A stretch of 64,000 nt of DNA from Calothrix anomala FACHB-343 (GCF_014696435.1 NZ_JACJQG010000036.1:1-64000), one strand, 5' to 3'; shown: positions 1 through 11,000, counted from the stretch's first letter. Made by a program: numbers and translations. The notes: generated from the sequence alone by a model not told the origin.

Positions 1-45
1 GCCTGCCTTCGCAGGCTAAAAGTTTGATAGCCTGCGAAGGCAGGC
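1..45. repeat. Perfect 16-bp inverted repeat (dispersed palindrome)
   Basis: Bases 1-16 and 30-45 are exact reverse complements separated by 13 nt. Related GCCTGC..GCAGGC palindromes occur near 42932 and 55052, so this is a dispersed repeat rather than a gene-specific terminator. Confidence 0.7.
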
Positions 46-225
46 TTCGTATTTCTAGCCCCACCCTTATAGGGTGAGGGCGTTTTTGCACATTTGGGAT
101 GCTCCCAGTTGAGCTTAATTTGATCCTCCTTTAGTCCCCCCTTTCTAAGGGGGAACAGGGAAGCCGGGGGGTAATTATTAGGCGCATTGTTACAGAGAAT
201 TGCTATCAGGGTTTCAAGGTTAGGT

Positions 226-330
226 AATACCAATTGGAAAAAAGAATGCACCAGATTGTAGGGGCACTGGCACTGCCATGCCCTCTAGAATATTTTGATG
301 TGTCGCAAAGATTATTTGAATTGGTATATT
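226..330. repeat. Possible MITE-like repeat in the gap before the first gene
   Basis: The segment begins AATACCAATT and ends AATTGGTAT, an imperfect terminal inverted repeat. It contains a GGGGCA..TGCCC hairpin (about 255-285) that recurs in reverse orientation at about 35832-35860. A shorter relative with the same ends lies at 46772-46832. No gene is seen in 1-396; a stretch of C- and G-runs at 121-178 is another common dispersed repeat. Confidence 0.45.
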
Positions 331-396
331 TTTAGTAAAATAGTTAAGTTTATTTGCATTGACTTACTTATGTAAAATTATTGGATTTATATCAAT

Positions 397-1323
397 ATGT
401 CGAGATTATTCTTAATATCTATTTTTGTAGTTTTGCTGAATTTATTATCAGGCTGTAAGAGTCTGGAATCTAATGCAGCGCAAGAGCAAGGGAAATCTAC
501 TACTTGTATTGGCAAGAATCCTAATTTTAGTATTGAGTTTTTCAAAACCAATAACCAGGGTAAAAAATTTGCTAAAGGGATAAATCATGTAATTATTTTT
601 AACCCTAGATCGGCACAATTAGATTTTAAAGTAAATGTGGGTTTAGCTCATAAACTTTATGCTAAAGATAATCGCGGAAATTTGCGCAAGGAATATATAC
701 CAAAGCAATTTCGCGAAATTATTACTGATGAAAATTCGCGATTAAATGGACAAAAACCTATAGCGGCAATTAATGCTGATTATATAGATACAGATAATAA
801 ACCCCAAGGATTAAATATTTCTCGTGGGTTTGAGTATTCTGGAGCTTTTAAAACTAAACGTTCTTCTTTTGGTATTTCTGCAGGTAAACCTCAAGAGAGA
901 AAAGCTACTATTCAGGCGGGAAGAAGAAGTAATGAAATTTTGAATTACAACTTAGTAGGAGGTAATGGCAGGTTTTACCGGAATGGTAAATTTAAAGATA
1001 TTTGTGCAGATTTGGGGGAACTTGCTTGTAAGCAAGCTACTAATCGCTCTTTAGCGGCTATCACAGACAAAGGTTATGTGATTTTATTAGTGAATGATGC
1101 TAAGGCTAATTCCAATATTGAATTTTCTGCGATTAATCAAGAACTATTCCCCGATCAATTTGATGATGTTCTACAAGGTATTGCGCGGAATAATTGTTTG
1201 GGGAATATTCAAGAAGGAATTTTGTTTGATGGGGGAATGTCGCCAGGATTGTATTACAACAATCAAATTTATGTAGAAAATCCCGGGCCGATTGGTTCGG
1301 TGTTTTTGGTATATAAAAGATAG
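397..1323 (+). CDS. Lipoprotein, phosphodiester glycosidase (NAGPA/DUF2233) family
   Basis: The product has 308 residues. It starts with a hydrophobic signal ending in a lipobox (LLSGC, Cys at about residue 20), so it should be lipid-anchored on the periplasmic or outer side of a membrane. The body matches the NAGPA/DUF2233 fold: an early AINADYID stretch, a GGNGRFYRNG segment and a late LFDGGMSPGLYYNN segment typical of these phosphodiester glycosidases. The substrate is unknown; relatives hydrolyse phosphate-linked sugars. It stands alone and is low in GC. The family is fairly clear, the reaction is inferred. Confidence 0.75.
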   Translation: MSRLFLISIFVVLLNLLSGCKSLESNAAQEQGKSTTCIGKNPNFSIEFFKTNNQGKKFAKGINHVIIFNPRSAQLDFKVNVGLAHKLYAKDNRGNLRKEYIPKQFREIITDENSRLNGQKPIAAINADYIDTDNKPQGLNISRGFEYSGAFKTKRSSFGISAGKPQERKATIQAGRRSNEILNYNLVGGNGRFYRNGKFKDICADLGELACKQATNRSLAAITDKGYVILLVNDAKANSNIEFSAINQELFPDQFDDVLQGIARNNCLGNIQEGILFDGGMSPGLYYNNQIYVENPGPIGSVFLVYKR

Positions 1324-1325
1324 TG

Positions 1326-1378
1326 GGCATGGGGCATTGGGCATTGGGCATTGGGCATTGGGCATGGGGCATTGGGTA
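1326..1378. repeat. GGCATTG heptanucleotide tandem repeat
   Basis: About seven imperfect 7-bp units of the GGGCATT/GGGCATG type directly follow the stop codon at 1323. The same motif recurs at 25494-25538 and 55572-55603. Short tandemly repeated heptamers are typical of Nostoc-type genomes. Confidence 0.8.
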
Positions 1379-1390
1379 AACAGTTTTTAA

Positions 1391-2983
1391 TTATTTACCG
1401 AGATTGCGTTTACGTTGCCAATAGCGTTTTTGTTTTTGTGTTTCGATGTATTCTCGTTTGAGTTGTTGGATGTCGCTACCTTCAGCAAATAAACTATCTA
1501 AGCCGATGACTTCTTCTTGAGGTAAAACGCGCAAGGATTTAAAAACTTTAAATCGAGAACCAGAGGTACTAGAGGTAAGATACATAAAATAGCTGATGCC
1601 AATCCAGGCGATCGCACTAAATATAACTGTGAACTCGCTAACTAGCAAAATCCCTACAAGTTGCGCAAACAACAGATTTGTTCCCCCACCAAAAAATAAC
1701 CCGCCTTTTAATGAGCTTTCTTGAGTGAAAAAGTCTTTAGCCCAGGCATAAGTGCTAGGATCTTGGCTAAATAAGCCTACTGCTAATGTTCCCCAAATTC
1801 CACATACAAGATGAACTGGAATCGCACCGACGGGATCGTCAATTTCGCACTTGTCTAAAATTACAGCTGCATACACAACCAGCGCGCCACCCAGAAAGCC
1901 GATAAAGGCTGCACTGGGAATATTCACAAAAGCACAAGCAGCGGTAATACTTACACAACCTGCTAAGATACCGTTAATCATAAATGAGAGACTAGGTTTC
2001 TCATAAAATTGCCACGACCAAAAAGTAGCGCCAAGTGCGCCCATTGCACCTGCTATAAGTGTGGCGATCACAATATGAGCGATCGCCTCAGGATGAGCTG
2101 TGAGTGTTGAGCCGGCGTTAAAACCATACCAACCCAGCCATAGAATAAAACAACCGAGAGTAGCCGCGCTGAGGTTATGTCCTGGAACAGCAACGATTTT
2201 TTTGCCGTAAAAGCTGGTTCGCCGCCAAGAGCGTTTTTCATCTGGGTTAAATTTTCTATATTTTCCTAACCTTGGTCTTAACAATACAGTGCCCATTAAA
2301 GCCGCCCAACCGCCAACTGAGTGAACTACAGTTGAACCCGCGAAATCTCTAAAACCTAATGTGTAGAGAAAACCACCTCCCCAGATCCAGTGACCGGTAA
2401 TAGAATAGCTCAACACTAAGAAAAAACTGAAAATCATAAATGCAGCGAATTTAATTCTTTCTGCAACCGCACCGGAAACAATAGTTGCAGCTGTACCAGC
2501 AAAGGTTAATTGAAAGAAAAATTTCGCACTCAGAGGAATTGCCGCCCAGCTTAATGAATCAAAGACTCCCTGGTAATCATTAGCGATCGCTGGGCTATTG
2601 TCATAACCTTGTAACAAAAAACCGTTTGTGCCAATAAATTCGCTTCCATCACCAAACATCAAGCCGAAGCCTAAAAGCCAGAAGGCTAAAGTAGCAATAG
2701 CAAACACAATCAGGTTTTTGGCTAAGACAGTTATGGCATTGGCGCTACGACAAAAGCCAGACTCTAACATCGCGAAGCCGGAGTTCATAAAAAACACTAA
2801 ACATCCTGTCAACATTACCCACTGAGTGTTATCAGCTACTTTATAACTCGCTGCGGGAGCGGTTTGGGCATTAGTGGCATGAGATATACACAGCAGGATG
2901 ATGAAAGTTAATACAGGTAACAGAGCATACTTGAAAAGCCGACTTTTTTTTTGTTTCGCTTTCTGGCTTTTTGGCTTCAGCAT
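1391..2983 (-). CDS. amt: Ammonium transporter (Amt family)
   Basis: The product has 530 residues: a cleavable-looking hydrophobic N-terminus (about 18-40), then about eleven membrane helices. Amt hallmarks are present: the FMNSGFAMLESGF segment after the signal, the conserved VHSVGGWAALMG stretch with a pore histidine, and the second pore histidine in PVHLVCGIWGT. It should conduct ammonium across the cytoplasmic membrane. A charged C-terminal tail of about 70 residues would carry the GlnB contact region. No glnB-like gene is adjacent. In cyanobacteria amt genes are usually under NtcA control, but I found no perfect GTA-N8-TAC site upstream. Confidence 0.95.
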   Translation of the reverse strand: MLKPKSQKAKQKKSRLFKYALLPVLTFIILLCISHATNAQTAPAASYKVADNTQWVMLTGCLVFFMNSGFAMLESGFCRSANAITVLAKNLIVFAIATLAFWLLGFGLMFGDGSEFIGTNGFLLQGYDNSPAIANDYQGVFDSLSWAAIPLSAKFFFQLTFAGTAATIVSGAVAERIKFAAFMIFSFFLVLSYSITGHWIWGGGFLYTLGFRDFAGSTVVHSVGGWAALMGTVLLRPRLGKYRKFNPDEKRSWRRTSFYGKKIVAVPGHNLSAATLGCFILWLGWYGFNAGSTLTAHPEAIAHIVIATLIAGAMGALGATFWSWQFYEKPSLSFMINGILAGCVSITAACAFVNIPSAAFIGFLGGALVVYAAVILDKCEIDDPVGAIPVHLVCGIWGTLAVGLFSQDPSTYAWAKDFFTQESSLKGGLFFGGGTNLLFAQLVGILLVSEFTVIFSAIAWIGISYFMYLTSSTSGSRFKVFKSLRVLPQEEVIGLDSLFAEGSDIQQLKREYIETQKQKRYWQRKRNLGK

Positions 2984-3472
2984 AGATAAACAGACTATTG
3001 TGATGGGAATACTGGATGGATGTATTTATAACTTATTTATACTTGTATCAGAGATATTTTCAAAGTAAAACTTTTAACAAGCTTGTTCCGGATTCAAGTG
3101 CTGACCAAGCGATCGTAATATAATCAAAAATACATATTGGTAAGTATTAGGATGTGCTAAGAAATTTCGTAAAGTATTTTATACTACGTTAAATTTCGGA
3201 CTCTTAAGGTAATAATAAAACTTCACAAACTAACTAATAATTTCCAGGAAAAGTGTGAAAAATATCGCAATAAGTCAATATCTTGAGCTTGCTCCATCTT
3301 TTTAACCCGGATAATTTTTCATTTTTAGATAAATATTGGCTGTTAGGGGAGAGCAAAAATTATCCCATATTGTTGATATATGTAGGCTCAAAAAATATTT
3401 TATTTTTTACCTAAATAGAAAAATTTATCTACCTTTTTTCATCGTCTTTAATCCCCCAATAAATCTAAAATA
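2984..3472. other. Non-coding gap between amt and the kinase gene
   Basis: This AT-rich 489-bp gap lies between divergently transcribed genes and must hold both promoters. I see no ORF of substance, no tRNA and no strong terminator. Confidence 0.6.
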
Positions 3473-4837
3473 ATGGCAATTTTTGACTCATTCAAATCAT
3501 CTAATTCACCAGGAAGTATTTGCTTATGTATTAATTTGACTTGTCTACATAAGCCCAAAAATTTTAATGAGCTTTATTGTCAAGACTGTGGTGCTGATTT
3601 GCTATTAAATGGCCGTTATCGGGTGATTGGCTTATTAAATCAAACGCAAATTAAAGAGTCTATGGTTTATGATGCCATTGATATGCTCGATGGGGGAAAG
3701 CCTAAAGTTATCAAAGCGTTGTATACAGATAACGAAGAAGCAATCTCCCGGTTTAATCGAGGAGCCTATGTATTAGCAAAACACTGGTTTCCCGGACTAC
3801 CTCAGTTAGATCCGGGGGGATACTTCCCGATGAATTTTCCGAATCAAATGATAGCTTATTGTTTAGCTATGGAGAAAATTGCTGGCTTAGATTTACAAGA
3901 ATTAATTGAAAGTGGCAATAATCGAGCGCTTACAGAACAGCAAGCAATTAATTTGTTAGAACAACTGACTATCATTTTAGGTAATCTTCATCAAAAAAAT
4001 TTCTTTCACCGTGATATCAAACCTGCAAATATCATGGTCAGAAGCCAGAATGAAGAGTTGGTGTTAATTGGTATTGATGCTATTCGCTCTATTACTGAAG
4101 CTGCTTTAAAGGGAAAAAATTTGAGCAGAATTGGCACAAAGGGTTACGTTGCACCAGAGCAAGAAAAAGGTAAGCCTGTAGCTCAATCTGATTTTTATGC
4201 TATGGGACGTACTTTTGTGCATTTATTAACAGGTAAAGCTCCAAATGATTTAGCTGAAGGAGCAGATAGAAAACTGCTATGGCGTCACAGCGTACCCAAA
4301 TTATCAAATGATTTAGCTGCTTTGATTGATAGTTTGATGGCTTTTTCTCCAGAAGATAGACCGAGAAATACAGAGGAAATTTTACAGCGATTAGCAGAAA
4401 TTAAACAGAATTTACAAAACGAAAATCAAAGTAAAAAACGGCTAAGTTTTAAAAAGATTGTCGGCTTGATAGTGTTTTTATTAGTTGGGGTTTTGGGCTA
4501 CATAGGGATTCAATCACCAAAAACTGACAATATTAGCCCCCAAAATGCGACTTCATCCCATCCAAAATGTCAAATACGTCAGGGAAAAACTGTACCAGAG
4601 GAAAACGCTCTGGCTAAGGATGTATATCAGATTTTGCTAGAGCAAAAACTTAGCGGAAAAGATCCAGAAATTCGCCAAATTGAGCTGCTGAATGTGATGC
4701 AATCTAATTGTGACTTAAATATATATGTCAGTTTAGCGGAAAATAATCTCCTCAGTTCTAGCCTAGAAAATAAAATTACCGATTTAATCAGAAGTCGCTT
4801 TGATTATGCTGGTAAGATTAAAGTGAATAAATATTAA
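3473..4837 (+). CDS. Atypical Ser/Thr protein kinase with N-terminal zinc ribbon and one TM helix
   Basis: The product has 454 residues. It opens with a Cys-rich ribbon (C17, C19, C24, C36, C39). The kinase domain runs about 48-315 and has a normal HRD motif (H179-R180-D181, followed by IKPAN) and a GYVAPEQ activation-segment end. The glycine-rich loop is absent and the magnesium-binding DFG is replaced by G200-I201-D202, so activity is doubtful. A single membrane helix (about 323-344) leads to a 105-residue C-terminal domain that should lie outside the cytoplasm. Ribbon-kinase-TM proteins are common in filamentous cyanobacteria. It may be a pseudokinase sensor. Confidence 0.85.
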   Translation: MAIFDSFKSSNSPGSICLCINLTCLHKPKNFNELYCQDCGADLLLNGRYRVIGLLNQTQIKESMVYDAIDMLDGGKPKVIKALYTDNEEAISRFNRGAYVLAKHWFPGLPQLDPGGYFPMNFPNQMIAYCLAMEKIAGLDLQELIESGNNRALTEQQAINLLEQLTIILGNLHQKNFFHRDIKPANIMVRSQNEELVLIGIDAIRSITEAALKGKNLSRIGTKGYVAPEQEKGKPVAQSDFYAMGRTFVHLLTGKAPNDLAEGADRKLLWRHSVPKLSNDLAALIDSLMAFSPEDRPRNTEEILQRLAEIKQNLQNENQSKKRLSFKKIVGLIVFLLVGVLGYIGIQSPKTDNISPQNATSSHPKCQIRQGKTVPEENALAKDVYQILLEQKLSGKDPEIRQIELLNVMQSNCDLNIYVSLAENNLLSSSLENKITDLIRSRFDYAGKIKVNKY

Positions 4838-5193
4838 GAGATATTAATAGAAAGTTGGACATTGGTATTGTTGACCAAAGAGGCAGGGGAGCAGGGAGCA
4901 GGGAGCAGGGGGGAAAGTTGAGTAAATTCCACTGCCAAAAGGGATACAGAGCAACTAAATTTATTTATGAAAAAAAGAAAAAATATGTATTTCGAGACAC
5001 GTAGTGCAAGAAATACTGCGTCTTTATTTCAGAGTCACCGGAATTTATGTATGGGGTTCTCCCCTCTGCCCCCTGCCCCCTGCCCCTTGTCCTCTTCGTT
5101 GACGGTTGACGGTTGAATGATGCGATCGCCTCAAGGTAGAGCAGTTGCGATCGCCGAAAGCTGTACTCTAGAGGTGATGGCTTAAAAAAACCT
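4838..5193. repeat. Gap with GCAGGGA and CCCCTG heptamer repeats
   Basis: Heptamer arrays at about 4882-4914 (GGAGCAG type) and 5065-5090 (CCCCCTG type) are roughly complementary and could pair. Two HIP1 sites (about 5122 and 5147) lie just before the next gene. No gene is seen. Confidence 0.55.
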
Positions 5194-5763
5194 ATGACAC
5201 CTGAAGAAATTGCGGGTACGCTAACAAAATTGTTCGGTACAGCAGCTGTAGCAGCGATCGCGCCTGGATCGTGGCAAGTAGAGACGGCTAATTTTCGGCT
5301 GTTGGTGTTGCTGGCTGAGGATCGCACTTGGTTGCGAGTGTTAATCCCAATTGTGCCCATAGAAGCAGCCCAACCATTCTTAGAACAGTTCCTCGAAGCA
5401 AACTTTGATGAGACGCAGGAAGTACGCTACGCCTTATATCAAGGCGCAATGTGGGGAGTATTTCAGCACAACAACGCCACTTTAGCTAGTGAGGATTTGT
5501 CAAGAGCGATCGCTCACCTGATAGCTTTACATGAAGCTGGTTTAAATGATGTCTTTAATCGCTTGATTGAAAATCGCATCAGACAAATTGTCCAAGCAGC
5601 TAAAAAACAAGGACAATCTCTCCAATTCACAATGCAAAACTTAGAACGTTTTTATACAGAGGGATTACTGGGAGAAATTGAGCAAACCCAAGAAGCAAGA
5701 GACCAAGTGCTATCTATATGGCGGTATCAACTAGAACGCCTATGGGACGAAATCGAAGCGTAA
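5194..5763 (+). CDS. Conserved hypothetical protein, possible YbjN/secretion-chaperone-like fold
   Basis: The product has 189 residues, no signal peptide and no membrane helix. The first 120 residues alternate strands and helices in a way that recalls YbjN or type III chaperone-like domains (a WQVET..FRLLVLLAEDR..LRVLIPI strand pair, then an acidic helix). The C-terminal 70 residues are helical. I do not recognise a catalytic motif. It is followed 47 bp later by a DUF2358-like gene on the same strand, so the two may share a transcript. The function is unknown. Confidence 0.7.
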   Translation: MTPEEIAGTLTKLFGTAAVAAIAPGSWQVETANFRLLVLLAEDRTWLRVLIPIVPIEAAQPFLEQFLEANFDETQEVRYALYQGAMWGVFQHNNATLASEDLSRAIAHLIALHEAGLNDVFNRLIENRIRQIVQAAKKQGQSLQFTMQNLERFYTEGLLGEIEQTQEARDQVLSIWRYQLERLWDEIEA

Positions 5764-5809
5764 AATATTTAAAAACCGTAACTGTGCGATCGCAAATATT
5801 TCTGGTGGT

Positions 5810-6223
5810 ATGGGTGCTATGGATATAATTCAAATTCTCAAAGAAGACTATCAAAGATTTCCTGTCAATCAAACTTATAGTATTTATGCAGCAGATGTTT
5901 ATTTTCAAGATGCTGTATTTAAATTTCGTGGTGTAACTCTGTACAAGCTGATGATTAATTTCATCAAGACTTTTTTTCTCAATCCCCAGATGGATTTACA
6001 TGACATTCAATTATTGGGAGACACCATTAAAACCGAGTGGACGCTCAGTTGGAATAGTCCCCTACCTTGGAAACCGAGAATTTCTATTGCTGGCTGGAGT
6101 GAATTACGTCTCAATGCTGAAGGTTTAATTAGTTCTCACATTGATTATTGGCACTGTTCGCAACTGGATGTGATCAAACAACATGGTTTTTCGGGAAAAA
6201 ATCGTTCAGATACTTCCAAATAA
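5810..6223 (+). CDS. DUF2358 family protein (SnoaL/NTF2-like)
   Basis: The product has 137 residues. The pattern DIIQILKEDYQRFP, then YAADVYFQDAVFKFRG, then an SGW-type strand and a final SHIDYWHCSQ matches the cyanobacterial and plant-plastid DUF2358 family, which has an NTF2-like cone fold. No catalytic residue can be named. An in-frame ATG four codons in (5819) is an alternative start. It lies 47 bp after the previous gene. Confidence 0.75.
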   Translation: MGAMDIIQILKEDYQRFPVNQTYSIYAADVYFQDAVFKFRGVTLYKLMINFIKTFFLNPQMDLHDIQLLGDTIKTEWTLSWNSPLPWKPRISIAGWSELRLNAEGLISSHIDYWHCSQLDVIKQHGFSGKNRSDTSK

Positions 6224-6404
6224 TCAACGAGCCAATTTCAGTATAAAGGCGGAAATAGGTAATATTTTCTATTTCCCCCTTGCTCCCTGCTCTGCTTCCC
6301 CCTGCCTCTGACATGCACTGCCCTAGCATTTATGATCTTGAAACATCGATAATAGAGATAGCGTAAATAAATGTAAACAATTCTCAGGCAGGATAAAATC
6401 ATTC

Positions 6405-7577
6405 ATGCGGGTAATTTTGATGACAGGCAAGGGCGGCGTGGGAAAAACTTCTGTAGCCGCTGCTACTGGACTCCGGTGTGCAGAGTTAGGTTATCGCACA
6501 TTGGTGTTAAGTACAGATCCCGCCCATTCCTTAGCCGATAGTTTTGATTTGGAACTAGGACACGCACCAAAACAAATTCGCCCTAATTTATGGGGTGCGG
6601 AACTAGATGCACTGCAAGAACTAGAAGGAAACTGGGGTTCTGTGAAGCGTTACATTACCCAAGTTCTCCAAGCTAGAGGTTTAGAAGGAGTACAGGCGGA
6701 AGAATTAGCTATTCTACCAGGCATGGATGAAATTTTCGGTTTGGTGAGAATGAAACGCCATTATGATGAAGGCGAGTATGATGTCTTGATTATTGATTCA
6801 GCGCCTACTGGTACTGCTTTGCGATTGCTGAGTTTACCGGAAGTTGGCGGTTGGTATATGCGCCGTTTCTACAAACCCTTTCAAAATATCTCGGTAGCGC
6901 TGCGTCCTTTGGTAGAACCGCTATTTCGCCCAATTGCTGGTTTTTCCCTCCCAGATAAAGAAGTGATGGATGCGCCTTATGAGTTCTATGAACAAATAGA
7001 AGCTTTGGAAAAAGTACTGACTGATAATACCCAAACTTCAGTTCGCCTAGTCGCCAATCCAGAAAAGATGGTGATTAAAGAATCTCTGCGCGCTCATGCT
7101 TACTTGAGTTTATATAATGTTGCCACAGATTTAGTGATCGCTAATCGCATTATCCCAGAGGAAGTCAAAGATCCATTTTTCCAACGCTGGAAGGAAAATC
7201 AGCAACAGTATCGTCAGGAAATTCATGATGATTTTCATCCGCTCCCGGTGAAAGAAGTTCCTCTATTTTCGGAGGAAATGTGTGGTTTAGCCGCCTTAGA
7301 AAGACTGAAAGAGACACTTTACAAAGACGAAGATCCCACGCAAGTTTATTATAAAGAAACAACTATTAGAGTTGTTCAAGAGAATAACCAATACAGTTTA
7401 GAACTGTATTTACCGGGGATTCCCAAAAGTCAAGTCAATTTGAGTAAAATAGGAGATGAATTAAACATTACTATTGGCAATCATCGGCGTAATTTAGTAT
7501 TACCACAAGCTCTAGCGGCGCTCCAACCTGCTGGTGCAAAAATGGATGAAGACTATCTAAAAATTCGGTTTGCTTAA
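6405..7577 (+). CDS. ArsA/Get3-like ATPase with C-terminal Hsp20-like domain
   Basis: The product has 390 residues. A deviant Walker A motif lies at residues 8-16 (GKGGVGKTS), followed by the switch [12 protein letters not shown] typical of ArsA/TRC40. The second nucleotide contact [15 protein letters not shown] is present. Residues from about 318 to the end form an all-beta alpha-crystallin-like domain ([16 protein letters not shown]). This ArsA plus Hsp20-like architecture is usual in cyanobacteria and plastids and suggests handling of membrane proteins rather than arsenite export. No arsenic genes are near. The substrate is inferred. Confidence 0.9.
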   Translation: MRVILMTGKGGVGKTSVAAATGLRCAELGYRTLVLSTDPAHSLADSFDLELGHAPKQIRPNLWGAELDALQELEGNWGSVKRYITQVLQARGLEGVQAEELAILPGMDEIFGLVRMKRHYDEGEYDVLIIDSAPTGTALRLLSLPEVGGWYMRRFYKPFQNISVALRPLVEPLFRPIAGFSLPDKEVMDAPYEFYEQIEALEKVLTDNTQTSVRLVANPEKMVIKESLRAHAYLSLYNVATDLVIANRIIPEEVKDPFFQRWKENQQQYRQEIHDDFHPLPVKEVPLFSEEMCGLAALERLKETLYKDEDPTQVYYKETTIRVVQENNQYSLELYLPGIPKSQVNLSKIGDELNITIGNHRRNLVLPQALAALQPAGAKMDEDYLKIRFA

Positions 7578-7634
7578 AATATAAGAGTTTAATTCTACTT
7601 TCAAGAGCATCAGAATTAAACTTTGTTTTTTGTC

Positions 7635-7665
7635 CAGACGCGATCGCGATCGCGTCTGTTTTTTT
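7635..7665 (+). terminator. Intrinsic terminator built from overlapping HIP1 sites
   Basis: Bases 7635-7658 are a perfect 24-nt palindrome containing two overlapping GCGATCGC octamers, followed by seven T. It lies 58 bp after the ArsA-like stop codon and suits termination of that gene. The rest of the gap up to 8062 is AT-rich and holds no recognisable gene. Confidence 0.8.
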
Positions 7666-8062
7666 AAGTAATAAATTTGTATATAATTACACTTGCACAA
7701 GAGTCATTTTCTGTTGTTTATCAAGGCTCAAGGGGCTTTAGTAGCAGCAGTTATTAATTAGTATTAATTAATCAAAGCTAGCTAAAGCGAGTATTAGCAA
7801 GCCATGTATAGATTTTCCATCCGGACGATTTAGACACATTTATTTAATGCAATCATAACAGCGATTAATTGTTTCATCATGTTGCTTAAAAGAAATTTTT
7901 TATATTATAAATGATGATTTTTTAGGGGTGATTTACCTAATGTCTATAGGTGCGTATACCGTAGTTTTACTGAAGACATTATATTAAATAAATTTAATAA
8001 TATCTTTAGATATAATCTTTTATTTTTTCTGAATAAAAAATAATTTATATAATTTACGAGCA

Positions 8063-11000
8063 ATGACCCCGATCGCCAAAATCAACTTGCAATTAAACCT
8101 TGAGCAAGAAGGTTTATTACGACGGATTACAAACAGTATCCGGGAAACGTTGGATTTAGAAGATATTCTCACAACAACGACAAAGGAAGTGCGATCGCTA
8201 CTCAAAACCGATCGAGTGATGATTTATAAATTTCATACTGATGGTAGCGGTCAGGTCATTGCTGAATCAATTTATAACAATAGATTACCATCCCTTTTCG
8301 GACTAAATTTTCCGGCTGATGACATTCCACCTCATGCGCGAGAACTATTCAAGAATTCACAGGTACGTTCTGTAGTCAATGTGGAAAAACAGCAGATTGG
8401 CTACAGTCATCTGCGTCACTCACAAACCGGAGAACAGCTAGCAGATGATATTCATTATCGCCCGGTCGATCCCTGCCACGTGCAATACCTAACGGCTATG
8501 GGAGTGAAGTCTTCTTTAGTAGCGCCTATTATTTGTCACGCAGAACTCTGGGGGCTTTTGGTATCCCATCATGCAGACAGCCATGAGATTTCAGCAGATG
8601 AAATTGACATAGTACAGATGGTAGTAGAGCAATTATCAATAGCGATCGCTCAAAGTCACCTGCTGATTCAAGCCCATAACAAAGCCGAACGAGAAGCTAA
8701 TATTAACCGGATTGCAGCTCTATTGCATTCATTGCCAACAATTGTACTACAACCTGCCTTAGAAGCCACTGTAGCAGCTTTAGGTGGTTCTGGTGGTAGG
8801 CTTTGTATTAGAAATAATGCTTTTAACTTCCAAAATAGTACATTTAGACCCTTCACAGAATGTTTAATTCCGGGAAGTGATTGTATTCGGCTGTTCATTT
8901 GTGGAGAGCAACCAGCATTCAAAGAACCAACCATTTATCCCCTCATCGAGCAGTTTAATATCTGGCAAGAACATTATCAATCTGGTGAATGTGATGTCTG
9001 GGCAATTTCTGACATCTACGAAACACCAAATATGCGAACTATGCAACTTGCTTTTCAAGGCACAAAGATTCGCAGTATATTAATGATTCCGTTGAATTAT
9101 CGCCAGGAATTAGTTGGTTATTTAAGCATTTTTCGGAATGAAATCGATACAGAAACTTTGTGGGCAGGTCGATTTGATACCGATAGCAGACAACTATATC
9201 CGCGTCAATCCTTTGAATTATGGCGCGAAACTAAAACAGCACAAATTCAAAAATGGACAGATGAAGAAATAGAAATGTCCAGAGAAATTGGTAAAAATTT
9301 TGCTTCAGCAATTCAGCAATATGAACTTTACCAACAAGTACAAGTATTTAATCTCAATTTAGAAAAACAAGTAAGAAGACGCACAATTGAAGTTCACAAG
9401 ACAGCCGAACAACAACAGGCTGTGTTTGGAGTCATTGCCAAAATTCGCGAATCCCTAGATATTAAAAATATTTTTCAAATCACTACTAAAGAAGTTTGTC
9501 AGTTAATTAAAGCCGATCGCGTTTGTATTTATCGCTTTGATGGTGATTGGGGTGGTGAATTTGTCGGTGATTTTGAAGTAGCTAGTCCCCACTGGTCAAA
9601 TGAGTCAAAGTTGAAAGTGAATACAGTTTGGAATGACACTTATTTACAAGATACTCAGGGTGGACGTTATCGCTACAACGAAACATTTGCAGTTAATGAC
9701 ATTTACAAGATGGGCTTTACTCAGTGTCATCTTGATAATTTAGAAGAGTACCAAATTTACGCTTTTGTTTTAGCGCCCATCTTTGTAGGACAACAATTAT
9801 GGGGTTTGCTGTGTAGTTATCAACATTCTGGCCCCCGTCAATGGCAAAATTCAGAAGTTAACTTTCTCAGTCAAATTGCCGCTCAACTTGGGGTAGCACT
9901 CCAGCAAGCAGAATTACTCAGACGTACCCAAGAGCAAGCCTTAGATTTAAAACAAGCAGCAGAGCAGCAACGGGTATTATTTGAAGTTGTGGCTAAAATT
10001 CGCGAATCTTTAGACTTAGAGGCAATTTTTCAAACCACAACCCAAGAAATATGTAAAGCTCTCCAAGCAGATCGGGTAGCTGTGTATCAATTTCATGCAG
10101 ATTGGAGTGGTGAGTTCATTGCTGAGTTTGTTGGTGAGGGTTGGATAAAGTTAGTCAGCCCAGAAAGTAAGACAATTTGGCAGGATAGTTATTTACAAGA
10201 AACCCAAGGTGGACGCTATCGTCAAAATGAAACCTTTGCAGTCCATGATATCTATCGCGCTGGTCATTCTCATTGTCATATTGAGTTATTAGAGCAATTT
10301 CAAATTAAAGCATACGCGATCGCGCCAATTTTTATCGGTCAAAAACTCTGGGGTTTGCTAGCAGCTTATCAAAACTCTGCACCGCGCCACTGGGAACCCT
10401 CAGAAATTCAGTTTTTAGCCCAGATTGCTAATCAGTTAGGGGTAGCACTCCAGCAAGTTAACTTATTTTTGCAAACTCAGCAGCAAACACAACAGCTAAC
10501 TCAAGCCTTATACGATTTGCAAGAAACCCAAACCCAACTCATTCAAACCGAGAAAATGTCCTCGTTAGGACAACTAGTGGCAGGTATTGCCCATGAAATT
10601 AATAACCCTGTAAACTTTATTTACGGTAATTTAGTTCATGTCAGCGAATATGCTGATGATTTACTGAAGATGCTAGATTTATATGAGCAAGAATTACCTC
10701 ATCCCAGTCAGAAAATTTGGCAACTAAGAGAAGAAATTGACTTAGAATTTATCAACGAAGATTTACCCAAAACTCTCACTTCCATGAAAGTGGGAATCGA
10801 CCGCATTCGTCAAATTGTCTTAGGTTTAAGAAATTTCTCCCGTCTAGATGAAGCGGAAATGAAAGCGGTAAATATTCACGAAGGTATTGATAATACCCTG
10901 TTAATTTTGCAACATCGCCTCAAAGCGAAGCCAGAAAGCCCAGCGATTAATATAGTTAAGAATTACGATGAACTTCCCTTAGTAGAATGCTACGCCGGAC

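Noticed and set aside
3000-3140. Possible NtcA site upstream of amt
   Set aside because: The best match on the minus strand is GTA-N8-TAT, not GTA-N8-TAC, and it is not placed near a clear -10 box.
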